64,000 nt of DNA from JAAYDS01 sp012729155 (GCA_036774405.1 DAIPBO010000004.1:1-64000); one strand, 5' to 3'. Shown: positions 8,357-17,740, counted from the first letter of the stretch. A program made the numbers and translations. Notes: generated by a model from the sequence alone, not told the origin.

Positions 8357-9310
8357 TTAGTTGACGACGTTCTCGCGGCGCCCCTCGCTAAAGGCCTTGA
8401 TGTTGTCTACGGCCGTCTGCATCAGGCGGGCGCGGGCCGAGCGTGTAGCCCACGAGATATGCGGCGTGATGTAGACGTTCTTGGCCGTCATTAGCGGGTT
8501 ATCCATGGTCGGCGGCTCGACCTCGAGCACATCGAGGCCTGCGCCGGCGATGACGCCGCGGTTGAGGGCGTCGGCCAGGTCCGCATTGTTGATGACCGGG
8601 CCGCGGCTGGTGTTGATCACAAAGGCGGTGGGCTTCATCAGCGACAACCGCTCGGCGTTGCAGACGCCCTGCGTTTCGGGCGTGAGGGGGCAATGGAATG
8701 AGAGCGCATCTGACTCGCGGAAGAGCGTCTCAAGGTCGACCATGCGCACGTTGGGGTCGCCCGGATCCTGTACATATTCGTCAAAGGCGATCACCTTCAT
8801 GCCAAAGGCCTTGGCGATCTGGGCAGTGTTGCGGCCAATGCGGCCAAAGCCAAACACGCCCATTGTGAGCCCATGCAACTCGATCAGGGGATAGTCCCAG
8901 TAGCAAAAGTCCTCGCTCTCGGCCCAGCGCCCGGCCTTGACGGTGTCAGAGTGGTAGGCCACGCGCTGCGTCAGGTTCAGCAGATGAGCAAAGACCATCT
9001 GCGCCACCGACTGGGTGCCATACGTAGGAATGTTGGCTACAACGATGCCACGCTCACGCGCCGCCTCGATATCAACGACGTTGAACCCGGTGGCCAGCAC
9101 GCCGATGTAGCGGAGCTCGGGCAACTGCGCCAGCACCTCGCGAGTCATCTCGACCTTGTTGACCAGCAACACCTGGGCGCCTTTGGAGCGCTCGATCACC
9201 TGGTCGGCCGGGGTGCGGTCGTACACGGTCGTATCGCCCAGCGCCTCGAGTCCCTCCCAGGTCAGATCGCCCGGGTTGAGGGTGTAGCCATCCAGCACCA
9301 CAATCTTCAT
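8357..9310 (-). CDS. D-2-hydroxyacid dehydrogenase (glycerate dehydrogenase-like)
   Basis: A 317-residue NAD(P)-dependent dehydrogenase that interconverts 2-keto acids and D-2-hydroxy acids; the sequence type is closest to hydroxypyruvate/glycerate reductases. Visible features are the Rossmann motif GVFGFGRIGRNTA (about residue 148), the NAD-selecting Asp in VIAFDEYV, and the catalytic Arg (NTSRGPV), Glu (LEVEPP) and His (ITPHISW). The start at 9310 matches the first beta-strand MKIVVLDGYT. Nine bases separate it from the stop of the upstream UlaG-like gene, suggesting one operon. Confidence 0.9.
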   Translation of the reverse strand: MKIVVLDGYTLNPGDLTWEGLEALGDTTVYDRTPADQVIERSKGAQVLLVNKVEMTREVLAQLPELRYIGVLATGFNVVDIEAARERGIVVANIPTYGTQSVAQMVFAHLLNLTQRVAYHSDTVKAGRWAESEDFCYWDYPLIELHGLTMGVFGFGRIGRNTAQIAKAFGMKVIAFDEYVQDPGDPNVRMVDLETLFRESDALSFHCPLTPETQGVCNAERLSLMKPTAFVINTSRGPVINNADLADALNRGVIAGAGLDVLEVEPPTMDNPLMTAKNVYITPHISWATRSARARLMQTAVDNIKAFSEGRRENVVN

Positions 9311-9319
9311 GATCTCACC

Positions 9320-10156
9320 TCATCTTGTTGTAGTATCGCCAGCATCGAGGGGCGGCAGGTCAACGCGCTCGCCATAGCCGCCGATCCAGTAACGCCTTTC
9401 AGGATACTTGACGTCCATATAGTCGGCAAAGAGCTTGGGGTCGGCGCTGTTGTGGGCGAACATATCATAGTGGCTGGGCACGGTGAGGCGGGGCTGGAGT
9501 TCGCCGGCCAGGTCGACCGCCTCCTGATAGGTCATGTTGCCGATGCAGTCGTTGGACAGGCGCACGGCATCGCGGCCATTGATGGGTACGAAAAAGATGT
9601 CGGGCGACCAGCGCCGTAGCTTGAGCAGCATACCCTCGTAGCGGCAAGTGTCTCCGGTGTGCACAATGGTGACGCCGCCTGTCTCGACGATAAAGCAGAG
9701 ATAGGGATAGCCCAGCACTGGATCGCGATCGAGGAATTCGTGCGCAGCGGCGATGGCCGAGATGCGCAGGCCCTCTTCTTCGTAGGTGAGCCCTTCGTCG
9801 AGAGTGAGCACCCGCTCGTCTGCGATGCCCAGCTGGGTGAGATGCTGCGCGGCCACGCGCGAAACCACAAACCGTGTCTTGGACGTTGCGGTGGCAATGC
9901 CGGTGATGGCGTACGGGTCCACATGGTCGATGTGGTCATGGCTGCCAAAGACAAAATCGGCGTGACGCACTTCTTTGGGCAGCAACAGAGGAGGCACCTG
10001 GCGGGCATCGTCGGGGCTGAGGTAGGGGTCGAAATACAGGATGCGCCCCCCGGCCTTGACGATAAAGCTATGTTGCCCTAGCCACCAGAAGGCGAGCCCG
10101 CCGTAGGGCGGTGCGGCCTTGTTGATTTCGTGGATCAGCTCGGCGTGTTGTCTCAT
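9320..10156 (-). CDS. UlaG-like metallo-beta-lactamase-fold hydrolase
   Basis: The 278-residue product carries the metal-binding motif GSHDHIDHVDP (about residues 70-80), a second ligand region IVHTGDT, and PSHYDMFAHN near the C-terminus, all typical of the L-ascorbate-6-phosphate lactonase (UlaG) branch of the fold. These enzymes hydrolyse lactones or phosphodiesters with divalent metals. The pairing with a 2-hydroxyacid dehydrogenase nine bases downstream suggests catabolism of a sugar acid or lactone; this is inference. No other ascorbate genes are present. Bases 10157-10243 upstream hold no recognisable element. Confidence 0.8.
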   Translation of the reverse strand: MRQHAELIHEINKAAPPYGGLAFWWLGQHSFIVKAGGRILYFDPYLSPDDARQVPPLLLPKEVRHADFVFGSHDHIDHVDPYAITGIATATSKTRFVVSRVAAQHLTQLGIADERVLTLDEGLTYEEEGLRISAIAAAHEFLDRDPVLGYPYLCFIVETGGVTIVHTGDTCRYEGMLLKLRRWSPDIFFVPINGRDAVRLSNDCIGNMTYQEAVDLAGELQPRLTVPSHYDMFAHNSADPKLFADYMDVKYPERRYWIGGYGERVDLPPLDAGDTTTR

Positions 10157-10243
10157 GGGTTGGTCCTATCGCAGGGTTGCAGCACATGGCACGCTTTCTT
10201 ATAGACGCGTGCGGCTCTGACGTCAAGCGCCGGTCAGGGGGCG

Positions 10244-11425
10244 TCAGGCAAAGGGTTGCTCGATGGACGGGCTGGGTTGCGTGAAAAAGTGCGCACCATC
10301 CTGGGCCATGTAGATGCAGTCCTCGAGGCGGATGCCAAACTCGCCATAGATGCAGATCATGGGCTCATCGCTGAAGCAAAGGCCTGGCGCCAGAGGCACC
10401 TTGTTGCCACGCACCACATTGTGCCACTCGTGCACCTCGAGCCCGATGCCGTGGCCGGTGCGATGGGGCAAGCCCGGCACGGCATAGTCAGGGCCCAGCC
10501 CTGCCGCAGTGATGACACGGCGAGCGGCGGCGTCGACCTGCTCCATGGGGGCGCCCAGCTGGCAGGCCTCAAAGGCGGCATGCTGGGCCTGCTGCTCGAT
10601 CTCCCATATATCGCGCATGCGCTGCGTGGGCTGACCAAAGACGAACGAGCGGCTAATGTCAGACCAGTAGCCATCCACGGTACAAGAACCATCCATGACG
10701 ATCATGTCGCCTTCGCGTAGTCGGGTCTCGTTGATGCTGCCGTGAGGGTAGGCGGTACTGGGGCCAAACACGGGCCATATGGCGCCCTCGGCCCCCAGCG
10801 CGCGGTGCGCGGCCACCGAGATGTCACGGAACTCGGACTGCGACATGCCCGCGCGCAAGTGAGCGATGCTCGCGCGGTAGGCCGCCGCTGTGATGTCGTT
10901 GGCGCGTTGCATGAGAGCGATCTCGGCTGGGCTCTTGTAGGCGCGGCAGGCTATCGTGACGGCATCAGCGCTGGCAAAATTCAGCCCTGGCGCCTGGCGG
11001 CGGATGCCATCGAACACAAAGAAGCGCACCTGCTCTTCGACGCCGACGGCGCCACCAGAGGGCGTGCATTCGGCCAGAAGTTCGGCCATGAGGCGGTAGG
11101 GGCTCTCGTGCTCTTGCCACACCAAGATGCGTGCCTCGGCCCCCAACTGCTCGGCCAACCGCTCGCCCTCAAAGCCGGGGCACACATAGGCTAACTCGCC
11201 CCGAGCGGGCAGCACGGCGCCCAGCAGGCGCTCGCTAAGCCCCCAGCGCACGCCAGTGTAGTAGCGCAGCGAAGGCCCTGCCTCGAGATAAATGGCGTCG
11301 AGGCCGGCACTGGCCATCAGGCGTTGCGCCTGATGGCGCCGCTGGGCCCGTTCCTGGTCGTCGATGGGACGGATATCATCGACCATGGACGTGAGATCGC
11401 TGAAAGAGGGCAGCTCATGGTGCAT
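10244..11425 (-). CDS. M24 family metallopeptidase (Xaa-Pro peptidase-like)
   Basis: The 393-residue product has the two-domain aminopeptidase P/prolidase architecture. The C-terminal pita-bread domain keeps the dinuclear-metal ligands: Asp in MIVMDGSCTVDG and SDISRSF, His in HRTGHGIGLEVHE, Glu in FSDEPM and the final Glu in IRLEDCI. It should cleave a residue N-terminal to proline from peptides, or act on a related amide. Start 11425 fits the usual length and the beginning of homology, but its ribosome binding site is weak. It is divergent from the aldo/keto reductase at 11590. Confidence 0.85.
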   Translation of the reverse strand: MHHELPSFSDLTSMVDDIRPIDDQERAQRRHQAQRLMASAGLDAIYLEAGPSLRYYTGVRWGLSERLLGAVLPARGELAYVCPGFEGERLAEQLGAEARILVWQEHESPYRLMAELLAECTPSGGAVGVEEQVRFFVFDGIRRQAPGLNFASADAVTIACRAYKSPAEIALMQRANDITAAAYRASIAHLRAGMSQSEFRDISVAAHRALGAEGAIWPVFGPSTAYPHGSINETRLREGDMIVMDGSCTVDGYWSDISRSFVFGQPTQRMRDIWEIEQQAQHAAFEACQLGAPMEQVDAAARRVITAAGLGPDYAVPGLPHRTGHGIGLEVHEWHNVVRGNKVPLAPGLCFSDEPMICIYGEFGIRLEDCIYMAQDGAHFFTQPSPSIEQPFA

Positions 11426-11526
11426 GGCGTGGCTCGCTGGGTTAGGCTGTCTGCAGCATAGTCGCCACACCGACGACCAGCAACTGTGGCCTGGCCGCGC
11501 CGGCGCCAAGGCAGCGTAATGTGTGT

Positions 11527-11532
11527 TATAAT
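11527..11532 (+). promoter_or_regulatory. Candidate -10 box for the aldo/keto reductase gene
   Basis: A perfect TATAAT 58 bases upstream of the ATG at 11590, within the 164-base divergent region. No good -35 hexamer is seen at the right distance, so an activator may be needed. Confidence 0.4.
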
Positions 11533-11589
11533 CTAGATGCAGTATCGGCTGGATGTAGTATTGCAGGTATACCGCTTGGAGGCGTGACC

Positions 11590-12447
11590 ATGCTACCGAC
11601 AAAAGCCTTTGGCGCAACCGGCCACGTGAGCACCCGCATCATCTTTGGTGCCGCTGCGCTCGGCAGTGTGACCCAGGCAGATGCCGACCGCACCTTTGAG
11701 TTGCTCATGAAGTATGGCGTCAATCATATCGACACGGCGGCCAGCTATGGCGATGCCGAGCTGCGCATCGGGCCGTGGATGAGGACGCATCGCAAACGCT
11801 TCTTCCTGGCCACCAAAACGGGGCAACGCCCCTACACCGAGGCCCACGACGAGATCCGCCGCTCGCTGGAACGGATGCAGACCGACTATGTCGACCTGCT
11901 CCAGCTCCACGCGCTGTTCGAGCCCGATGAGTGGGATATCGCCATGGGTGACAATGGCGCGCTCAAGGCCGCCATCGAGGCCAAAGAAGAAGGGTTGGTG
12001 CGATTCATCGGCGTTACTGGCCATGGCACCACGGTGGCGCACATGCATCTCAAGAGCCTTGAACGCTATGGCTTTGACAGCGTGCTGCTGCCCTACAACT
12101 ATCCCATGATGCAGAACCCCGCGTATCGCGACGACTTTGAGCGGCTGGTGGGCCTTTGCGTAGAGCGCAACGTGGCCGTACAGACGATCAAGTCGCTGGC
12201 GGTGGGCGCCTGGGGCGACAAAGAGCGCACCCGCGCCACCTGGTACGAGCCACTCGAGGCACAAGAGGATATCGATCTGGCCGTCAGCTATGTGCTGGGA
12301 GACCCAAGGGTGTTCCTGAACACATCGGGCGATATCCACATACTGCCGCGCATTCTGGATGCGGCCACGCGGTTCACGCAGAGGCCCATCGATGAGGAGA
12401 TGGCGGCGCTGGTAACGCGTCGCGGCATGACGCCGCTGTTCGTCTAG
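11590..12447 (+). CDS. Aldo/keto reductase
   Basis: A 285-residue (alpha/beta)8 oxidoreductase that reduces carbonyls with NAD(P)H. The catalytic tetrad is visible as Asp (NHIDTAASYG), Tyr (same motif), Lys (FLATKTG) and His (LLQLHAL). The NAD(P)-binding end is short compared with typical family members, as in the YakC/radical-sugar-reductase-like branch. The start at 11590 has GGAGG at 11578-11582. It is monocistronic: a strong bidirectional terminator follows at 12496. The substrate is unknown; neighbours give no pathway. Confidence 0.85.
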   Translation: MLPTKAFGATGHVSTRIIFGAAALGSVTQADADRTFELLMKYGVNHIDTAASYGDAELRIGPWMRTHRKRFFLATKTGQRPYTEAHDEIRRSLERMQTDYVDLLQLHALFEPDEWDIAMGDNGALKAAIEAKEEGLVRFIGVTGHGTTVAHMHLKSLERYGFDSVLLPYNYPMMQNPAYRDDFERLVGLCVERNVAVQTIKSLAVGAWGDKERTRATWYEPLEAQEDIDLAVSYVLGDPRVFLNTSGDIHILPRILDAATRFTQRPIDEEMAALVTRRGMTPLFV

Positions 12448-12495
12448 AGGGCGCGCAGGGCACTGCTGGCCCTGAAAGCGCGTCTGCGCCGGAGC

Positions 12496-12529
12496 ATGTC
12501 AAGGCCCGCCATACGGCGGGCCTTGACAT
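12496..12529. terminator. Bidirectional terminator, 15-bp perfect stem
   Basis: ATGTCAAGGCCCGCC (12496-12510) pairs with GGCGGGCCTTGACAT (12515-12529) around an ATAC loop. It lies between the convergent aldo/keto reductase and ABC exporter genes and can serve both. Confidence 0.85.
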
Positions 12530-12555
12530 TGTGGCGACGCTATAGCGGGCAGCGC

Positions 12556-14415
12556 CTATTCGGCAGGAATCATCACGGGGTCTACATGTCCCTTGAACTG
12601 GCTCATGTAGAGGTTATAGTAGAACCCGCGCTGGGCCAGCAGCGACATATGCGTGCCGCGCTCTATGATCTCGCCGTCGTCTATGACCAGCACCTGATCG
12701 GCGCTGCGGATCGTGCTCAAGCGGTGGGCGATCACAAAGGCGGTGCGCCCTTCCATCAAGCGCAGCAGGGCCTCTTGGATGTGTATCTCGGTGCGGGTAT
12801 CGACCGAGCTGGTGGCCTCATCGAGAATGAGGATCTGCGGGTTGGCCAGCATGGCGCGTGCAATGGCCAAGAGCTGGCGCTGCCCCTGGCTGAGGTTGCT
12901 GCCGCGCTCAGACAGTTCGGTCTGATAGCCGTTGGGCAGCCGCCGGATAAAGTGGTCGGCGTTGGCCAAGCGGGCCGCCGCGATCACCTCTTCGTCGGTC
13001 GCATCGAGGCGGCCATAGCGGATATTCTCCATCACCGACTGGGCGAACAAAAAGTTGTCTTGCAGCACCAGAGCGATGGCGCGACGCAGCGAGTCTCTAT
13101 CGATCTGGCGCAGATCAACGCCATCGAGGCGGATGGAGCCCTCGTCCACATCGTAGAAGCGTGTCAACAGGTTGACGATGGTGGTCTTGCCGGCGCCGGT
13201 GGGCCCCACCAGTGCGATGGTCTGGCCGGGCTCGGCATGCAGGGCAACGCTTTTGAGCACGGGCACGCCTTCGACATAGCTAAAGCTGACATCGTCGAAC
13301 ACCACGTCGCCCGCGATGTCGCCCAAAGACACGGCATCATCATGCTCGCCCAGTTCAGGCACCTCATCGAGGACCTCAAAGATGCGTTCAGCGCCTGCCA
13401 GCGATGACTGGATGGTGTTGAGCAGGTTTGCGATCATCATCAATGGGCGCCCCAGCTCGCGCGAGTAGTTGATAAAGATGGCGATGGTGCCGACGGTAGC
13501 CAGGCCGTTGATGGCCATGACCGCGCCAACCAGGGCCACGATGGCATAGGCCAAATGGTTGATGAGGCCCGAGAGCGGCCCGACGACGCCAGACAGGGTC
13601 TGGGCAAAGATGGCCGCTTTGACGTAAGCCTGGTTGCTCACGTCGAACTCGGCCATTGAGGCCTCTTCACGGGCATAGGCCTTGATGACGCGCTCGCCAG
13701 TGATGGTCTCTTCGATGATGCCATTCATGATGCCGAGCGTCGCCTGTTGTTCGCGATAGCCGCGACGCGTGTGCTTGGCGATGTAGCGCGTGACGATGGC
13801 CATCATGGGCACAGAGACGAGCGTCACCAGAGCCATGCGCCAGTTGACGGCGAACATGGTAAAGCAGACGCCGATGATCGTCAGCATAGATGAGATCAGT
13901 TGCGTGGCGCTCTGGTTGAGCATCATGCTGATGGTCTCGACATCGTTGGTCAGGCGGCTCATGAGTTCGCCGTGAGGCTTGCTGTCAAAGTAGCGCAGCG
14001 ATAAAAGTTGTAGGTGCTCGAACAGCCGCTTGCGGATGAGGCGGATCGTGCGCTGTGAGATGGCCGGCATCAACCAGTGCTGACCAAAGTTCGCGCTGGC
14101 CTGCACTGCCAGTACACCCATGTAGAGCAGGGCAATGCGGCCTAGGCCTGGAAGGTCTCCCTTGAGGATGTAATCGTCGATGGCGCGCCCCTGGATGATG
14201 GGGAGTATGACGGCGGCGCCAGTGGCCACGAGCACAAGCAGCACCACCACCAGCAGATCGCGCTTGCTCTCGGCCAGGAACGACCAGAGGCGCCGAAGCG
14301 CACCGCGCGTGTTATTGGGGCGCTCGATATGGGCAAAGCCACCGCCAGGGCCATGCCCTGGCCCACCCTGCCGGACGGGGCGCCTCGTCGTGCTAACTGG
14401 TCTGGTTGTTGCCAT
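12556..14415 (-). CDS. ABC exporter, ATPase-permease half (catalytic partner)
   Basis: This 619-residue half-transporter has a Gly/Pro-rich N-terminal extension, six membrane helices (to about residue 340) and a nucleotide-binding domain with Walker A GPTGAGKTT, signature LSQGQRQ (Gln for Gly) and Walker B ILILDEATSS with the catalytic Glu intact. Paired with the upstream half it matches heterodimeric exporters of the TM287/TM288 and BmrCD kind, which expel drugs or lipids. The start at 14415 lies 23 bases inside the upstream gene and has GGAG nine bases before it. It is the third gene of the marR operon. Confidence 0.9.
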   Translation of the reverse strand: MATTRPVSTTRRPVRQGGPGHGPGGGFAHIERPNNTRGALRRLWSFLAESKRDLLVVVLLVLVATGAAVILPIIQGRAIDDYILKGDLPGLGRIALLYMGVLAVQASANFGQHWLMPAISQRTIRLIRKRLFEHLQLLSLRYFDSKPHGELMSRLTNDVETISMMLNQSATQLISSMLTIIGVCFTMFAVNWRMALVTLVSVPMMAIVTRYIAKHTRRGYREQQATLGIMNGIIEETITGERVIKAYAREEASMAEFDVSNQAYVKAAIFAQTLSGVVGPLSGLINHLAYAIVALVGAVMAINGLATVGTIAIFINYSRELGRPLMMIANLLNTIQSSLAGAERIFEVLDEVPELGEHDDAVSLGDIAGDVVFDDVSFSYVEGVPVLKSVALHAEPGQTIALVGPTGAGKTTIVNLLTRFYDVDEGSIRLDGVDLRQIDRDSLRRAIALVLQDNFLFAQSVMENIRYGRLDATDEEVIAAARLANADHFIRRLPNGYQTELSERGSNLSQGQRQLLAIARAMLANPQILILDEATSSVDTRTEIHIQEALLRLMEGRTAFVIAHRLSTIRSADQVLVIDDGEIIERGTHMSLLAQRGFYYNLYMSQFKGHVDPVMIPAE

Positions 14416-16153
14416 TGGCGTTCACTCCGTTGCCAAGTTGAGAGTCATAGATCTCGCGGTAGATAGGGCTCGTTGCCAGCAGCTCGTGGTGGGTGCCCTC
14501 GGCCGCCAGCCGGCCGCCATCGAGCACCAGGATCTTGTCGGCGTTGAGCACTGTGCTGACGCGCTGGGCGATGACAAAGCTGGTGCGCTCTGCCATGATC
14601 TCGTCGAGCGCCTCCTGGATACGCGCCTCGGTATCCACGTCTACCGAACTGGTCGAATCGTCGAGAATCAGGATGGCCGGGTTGGTGATGAGCGCCCTTG
14701 CGATGGCGAGACGCTGCTTTTGCCCGCCCGACAGATTCACGCCGCGCTGGCCGATCTCGCTGTCATAGCCATCGGGGAACGACATGACAAAGTCGTGGGC
14801 CTGCGCCGCCTTGGCCGCTGCCACCACTTCCTCGTCGGTGGCGTCAGGCCGCCCGTAGCGGATATTGTCGCGGATGGTGCCGCTAAAGAGAATTGGTTCT
14901 TGCAGCGAGATACCCATGGCACGGCGGAGAGCGGTCTGCCGCACATCTCGCACATCAACGCCGTCGACGGTGACGCGACCGGCTGTCACATCGTAAAAGC
15001 GCGGGATCAGGTTGACGAGCGTGGTCTTGCCAGAGCCAGTGGCGCCCAGGAGCGCCACGGTGCTGCCGGGCTCGGCCGTGAAAGAGATGCCGTCGAGCAC
15101 CGGCTCGGAATCAGAGCCCTCGTATGAAAAGGTGACGTTCTCAAAGGCAACGCGACCCTGGGGCTCGAACTGCGGCAGGGCGTCAGGTCGGTCGAGAATG
15201 GTGCTCTGGGTGTCAAGCACCTCGACGATGCGCTCAGCCGAGGCCTCGGCGCGGCTCAACGAAGAGACCAGCATGCCGAAAAAGAGCACTTCGCGCAGGG
15301 CCATCATCAGGTAGTTGATAAAGGCCATCAGCTGGCCGATCTGTATGTCGCCCCGCATAACGCGCCCGCCACCCAGGTAGAGGGCAACCACGACGCCGCC
15401 ATTGACCACCAGCATCATGGCGGGAAAGACGATGGCGAACATGCGAAAGGCCTTGACGCTCGTCTGCATCAGATTGTCGTTGACGCGGGCGAAACGCTTG
15501 TTCTCGTGAAAGCGCCGCACAAAGGCCTTGACGACGCGGATGCCCGAGAGGCTCTCTTGAATGGTCTCATTGACGCCATCCAGCGCCTTTTGCACACGCC
15601 TGAACATGGGACGGGCGCGCACCACCACCCACCACACCAGCACGAGCAGGAGCGGCATGAACGCGAAAAAGATCCAGGCCAGTGAAGGCGCCGTGATGAT
15701 CGACATGATAAGACTGCCGACCAATAGCAGGGGGGCGCGCACCATGATGCGCAGGCCCATCTGGATGATCTGCTCGATGGCGGTGACGTCGCTGGTGAGG
15801 CGCGTCACCAACTGGCCCGTGTCGAGGTCGTCGAGGTTGGCGAATGAAAAGCTATGCACCTTGCGGAACAACGTCTGGCGAAGATCGCCACCGGTGCGCA
15901 GTGACGCGCGCATGGCAAAGATGGTGCAGCCGAGCCCGCCAATGACGCCCACACTGGCGGCGGCGAGCATCAGGCCGCCATTGCTAAAGATGATACCAAG
16001 ATCGAGCGTGGGCAGAGCGTCGTCGATGATGCGCTGCAGCAGCGTGGGTTGCACCAGATCCATGGCGACCTCAAGGAGCATCAAGAGCGGTGCCGCCAGG
16101 GCCAGGCGCCAATACGGTTTGACGAATCGCAGTAGCCTGAGTGTGTTGGTCAT
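14393..16153 (-). CDS. ABC exporter, ATPase-permease half (degenerate partner)
   Basis: This 586-residue half-transporter has six membrane helices followed by an ATPase domain with Walker A GATGSGKTT and canonical signature LSGGQKQR, but Walker B ILILDDSTSS carries Asp where the catalytic Glu normally sits. That substitution, complemented by the noncanonical signature of the partner gene, is typical of heterodimeric exporters with one degenerate ATP site. The start codon overlaps the stop of the MarR gene by four bases (ATGA), so translation is probably coupled. Substrate unknown; control by the MarR protein suggests response to a toxic small molecule. Confidence 0.9.
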   Translation of the reverse strand: MTNTLRLLRFVKPYWRLALAAPLLMLLEVAMDLVQPTLLQRIIDDALPTLDLGIIFSNGGLMLAAASVGVIGGLGCTIFAMRASLRTGGDLRQTLFRKVHSFSFANLDDLDTGQLVTRLTSDVTAIEQIIQMGLRIMVRAPLLLVGSLIMSIITAPSLAWIFFAFMPLLLVLVWWVVVRARPMFRRVQKALDGVNETIQESLSGIRVVKAFVRRFHENKRFARVNDNLMQTSVKAFRMFAIVFPAMMLVVNGGVVVALYLGGGRVMRGDIQIGQLMAFINYLMMALREVLFFGMLVSSLSRAEASAERIVEVLDTQSTILDRPDALPQFEPQGRVAFENVTFSYEGSDSEPVLDGISFTAEPGSTVALLGATGSGKTTLVNLIPRFYDVTAGRVTVDGVDVRDVRQTALRRAMGISLQEPILFSGTIRDNIRYGRPDATDEEVVAAAKAAQAHDFVMSFPDGYDSEIGQRGVNLSGGQKQRLAIARALITNPAILILDDSTSSVDVDTEARIQEALDEIMAERTSFVIAQRVSTVLNADKILVLDGGRLAAEGTHHELLATSPIYREIYDSQLGNGVNANGNNQTS

Positions 16154-16668
16154 GCGTTGAGCGAACTCCTGTCAACAGAATCGGTCGTGGGCGCCAGAGG
16201 CACGGGGGGCTCGCTGCCCTGCGCAGCGGGCATATAGCTCTCTACCAGGCGGTCGCGGATGTGCATGAGTAGCCGTCGCAGCGCTGCCAGGTCATGCTCA
16301 TCCAGGCCCGTGGTGTAGCTGGCCTGAAAGTCTCTGAACCAGTCTTCAACCTGGCCCTGCACCGCTCGGCCGCGCCCTGTGAGGTAGACGCGCGACACGC
16401 GTTCGTCGCTCGGATCGCGTCGTCGCTCCACAAAGCCGCTGCGCTCCATGCGCTGCACCATCTTCGAAACAGTGGCTGGTTGTACGCGCATCCTGCTGGC
16501 CAGGTCTGAGTGCGTCAAACCATCCTCTTCCCAAAGCAGTCGCAGCACACGTGGCTGCCCACGATAGAGCCCAAACGACTCGATGCCGCGGTGCACCAGG
16601 GCGTGCTGCAGATGCCCCACCTGCGCCAGCAGCATGTCTATGGTCTCGTCATCAGCCCATCGACGCAT
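16150..16668 (-). CDS. MarR family transcriptional regulator
   Basis: A 172-residue winged-helix regulator. The helix-turn-helix and wing are clear: THSDLASRMRVQPATVSKMV, then ERSGFVERRRDPSDERVSRVYLT, with the DxR wing motif. It leads the ABC exporter operon and probably represses it until a ligand binds. GGAGGTG lies five bases before the ATG at 16668. A candidate operator (TTAGACGGCTAA) lies 49-60 bases upstream. Confidence 0.9.
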   Translation of the reverse strand: MRRWADDETIDMLLAQVGHLQHALVHRGIESFGLYRGQPRVLRLLWEEDGLTHSDLASRMRVQPATVSKMVQRMERSGFVERRRDPSDERVSRVYLTGRGRAVQGQVEDWFRDFQASYTTGLDEHDLAALRRLLMHIRDRLVESYMPAAQGSEPPVPLAPTTDSVDRSSLNA

Positions 16669-16716
16669 CGCACCTCCGAGAATGGGGTAACGCCGTATTC
16701 ATCATCCGGCTAAACA

Positions 16717-16728
16717 TTAGACGGCTAA
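16717..16728. promoter_or_regulatory. Candidate MarR operator
   Basis: TTAGACGGCTAA is a near-perfect inverted repeat (ten of twelve bases symmetric) upstream of the marR start at 16668. A second CGGCTAAA copy lies directly beside it (16707-16714), so two half-sites repeat. Autoregulation is inferred from position. Confidence 0.45.
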
Positions 16729-16781
16729 ATGATAATCTCCTGCTCGGCGAGTGTCAAAAAAGCGTTCTCACATCACGGTGA

Positions 16782-16810
16782 TTGCCTGCAGCGCCCCAGG
16801 CGCGTATGAT
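16782..16810 (+). promoter_or_regulatory. Sigma-70-type promoter of the DUF1028 gene
   Basis: TTGCCT (16782-16787), a 17-base spacer and TATGAT (16805-16810), about 14 bases before the predicted ribosome binding site GGAGGTG. Confidence 0.55.
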
Positions 16811-16830
16811 CGTGTTACTTGGAGGTGGGA

Positions 16831-17715
16831 ATGCACACCATTGCGACCTTCTCAATCGTTGCCTGTGACCTGCGACGTCAAGAGTGGGGCGTCGCCGTGC
16901 AGAGCAAGTTCCTGGCGGCGGCGGCCGTCGTCAGTTGGGCGCAGGCAGGCGCAGGCGCTGTGGCCACCCAGGCCCATGCCAATATGGGGTTTGGCCCCCG
17001 TGGGCTCAACCTGCTGACCGCAGGAGCCTGCGCACGCGAGGTCGTGGACGAGCTCATCGCCGGCGATGCCGATCGCGACGTGCGACAGCTGGGCGTCGTC
17101 GATCGTCTGGGCACGGCCTGGGCCTATACCGGCGCCGCCTGCACGGCATGGGCAGGGCACGTTGTGGGCGAGGCATACGCCTGTCAGGGCAACATCCTGG
17201 TGCCCGGCACAGTAGAGGCCATGGCCACGCACTTTGAGCAGGCACGCAGCGGGCCCGGCGAGCTGGCAGACTGGCTGGTGAGCGCTCTGCAGGCCGGCCA
17301 AGATGCGGGCGGCGATAGCCGTGGTCGGCAGGCCGCCGGGGTGCTGGTGGTGCGCCAGGATGGCAGCTATGCCGGCACCACCGACCGGTACCTCGATTTG
17401 CGTGTTGATGACGATCCCGAACCCATTCGGCGTCTGCAACGCCTGGTGAGTATGCACCACCTGTTGTTTGGCGCGACGCGGCCCGACGATCTGGTGCCCA
17501 TTGCCACGGTGGCGCGTGATCTGCAACGGGTGGTACGGGTGAGCGGCGATTATGACGGGCCCATCGATGGCGTGTTTGGCGAGACCACCCGTGCAGCCCT
17601 CATGGCGCTGGCAAGTCGCGAGAACCTCGAGGAGCGCTGGTTTGGGGATCGGGAGCAGATCGATGGCACGGTGGTAGCCTATCTGGTCGGCCGCTACCTG
17701 CACAGAAGTGATTGA
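16831..17715 (+). CDS. DUF1028 family protein with C-terminal peptidoglycan-binding-like domain
   Basis: The 294-residue product begins with the DUF1028 block (MHTIATFSIVACD, GVAVQSKFLAAAA, ATQAHANMGFGP), a family with an Ntn-hydrolase-like fold and unknown reaction. The last 75 residues (DGPIDGVFGETTRAALMAL) resemble a small peptidoglycan-binding-like domain often fused to it. No signal peptide is visible, so it appears cytoplasmic. The ATG at 16831 is preceded by GGAGGTGGGA; an in-frame TTG twelve bases upstream overlaps that site and is rejected. It appears monocistronic. Confidence 0.75.
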   Translation: MHTIATFSIVACDLRRQEWGVAVQSKFLAAAAVVSWAQAGAGAVATQAHANMGFGPRGLNLLTAGACAREVVDELIAGDADRDVRQLGVVDRLGTAWAYTGAACTAWAGHVVGEAYACQGNILVPGTVEAMATHFEQARSGPGELADWLVSALQAGQDAGGDSRGRQAAGVLVVRQDGSYAGTTDRYLDLRVDDDPEPIRRLQRLVSMHHLLFGATRPDDLVPIATVARDLQRVVRVSGDYDGPIDGVFGETTRAALMALASRENLEERWFGDREQIDGTVVAYLVGRYLHRSD

Positions 17716-17740
17716 ACTCGACATAAAATGTGGCAGCGAC

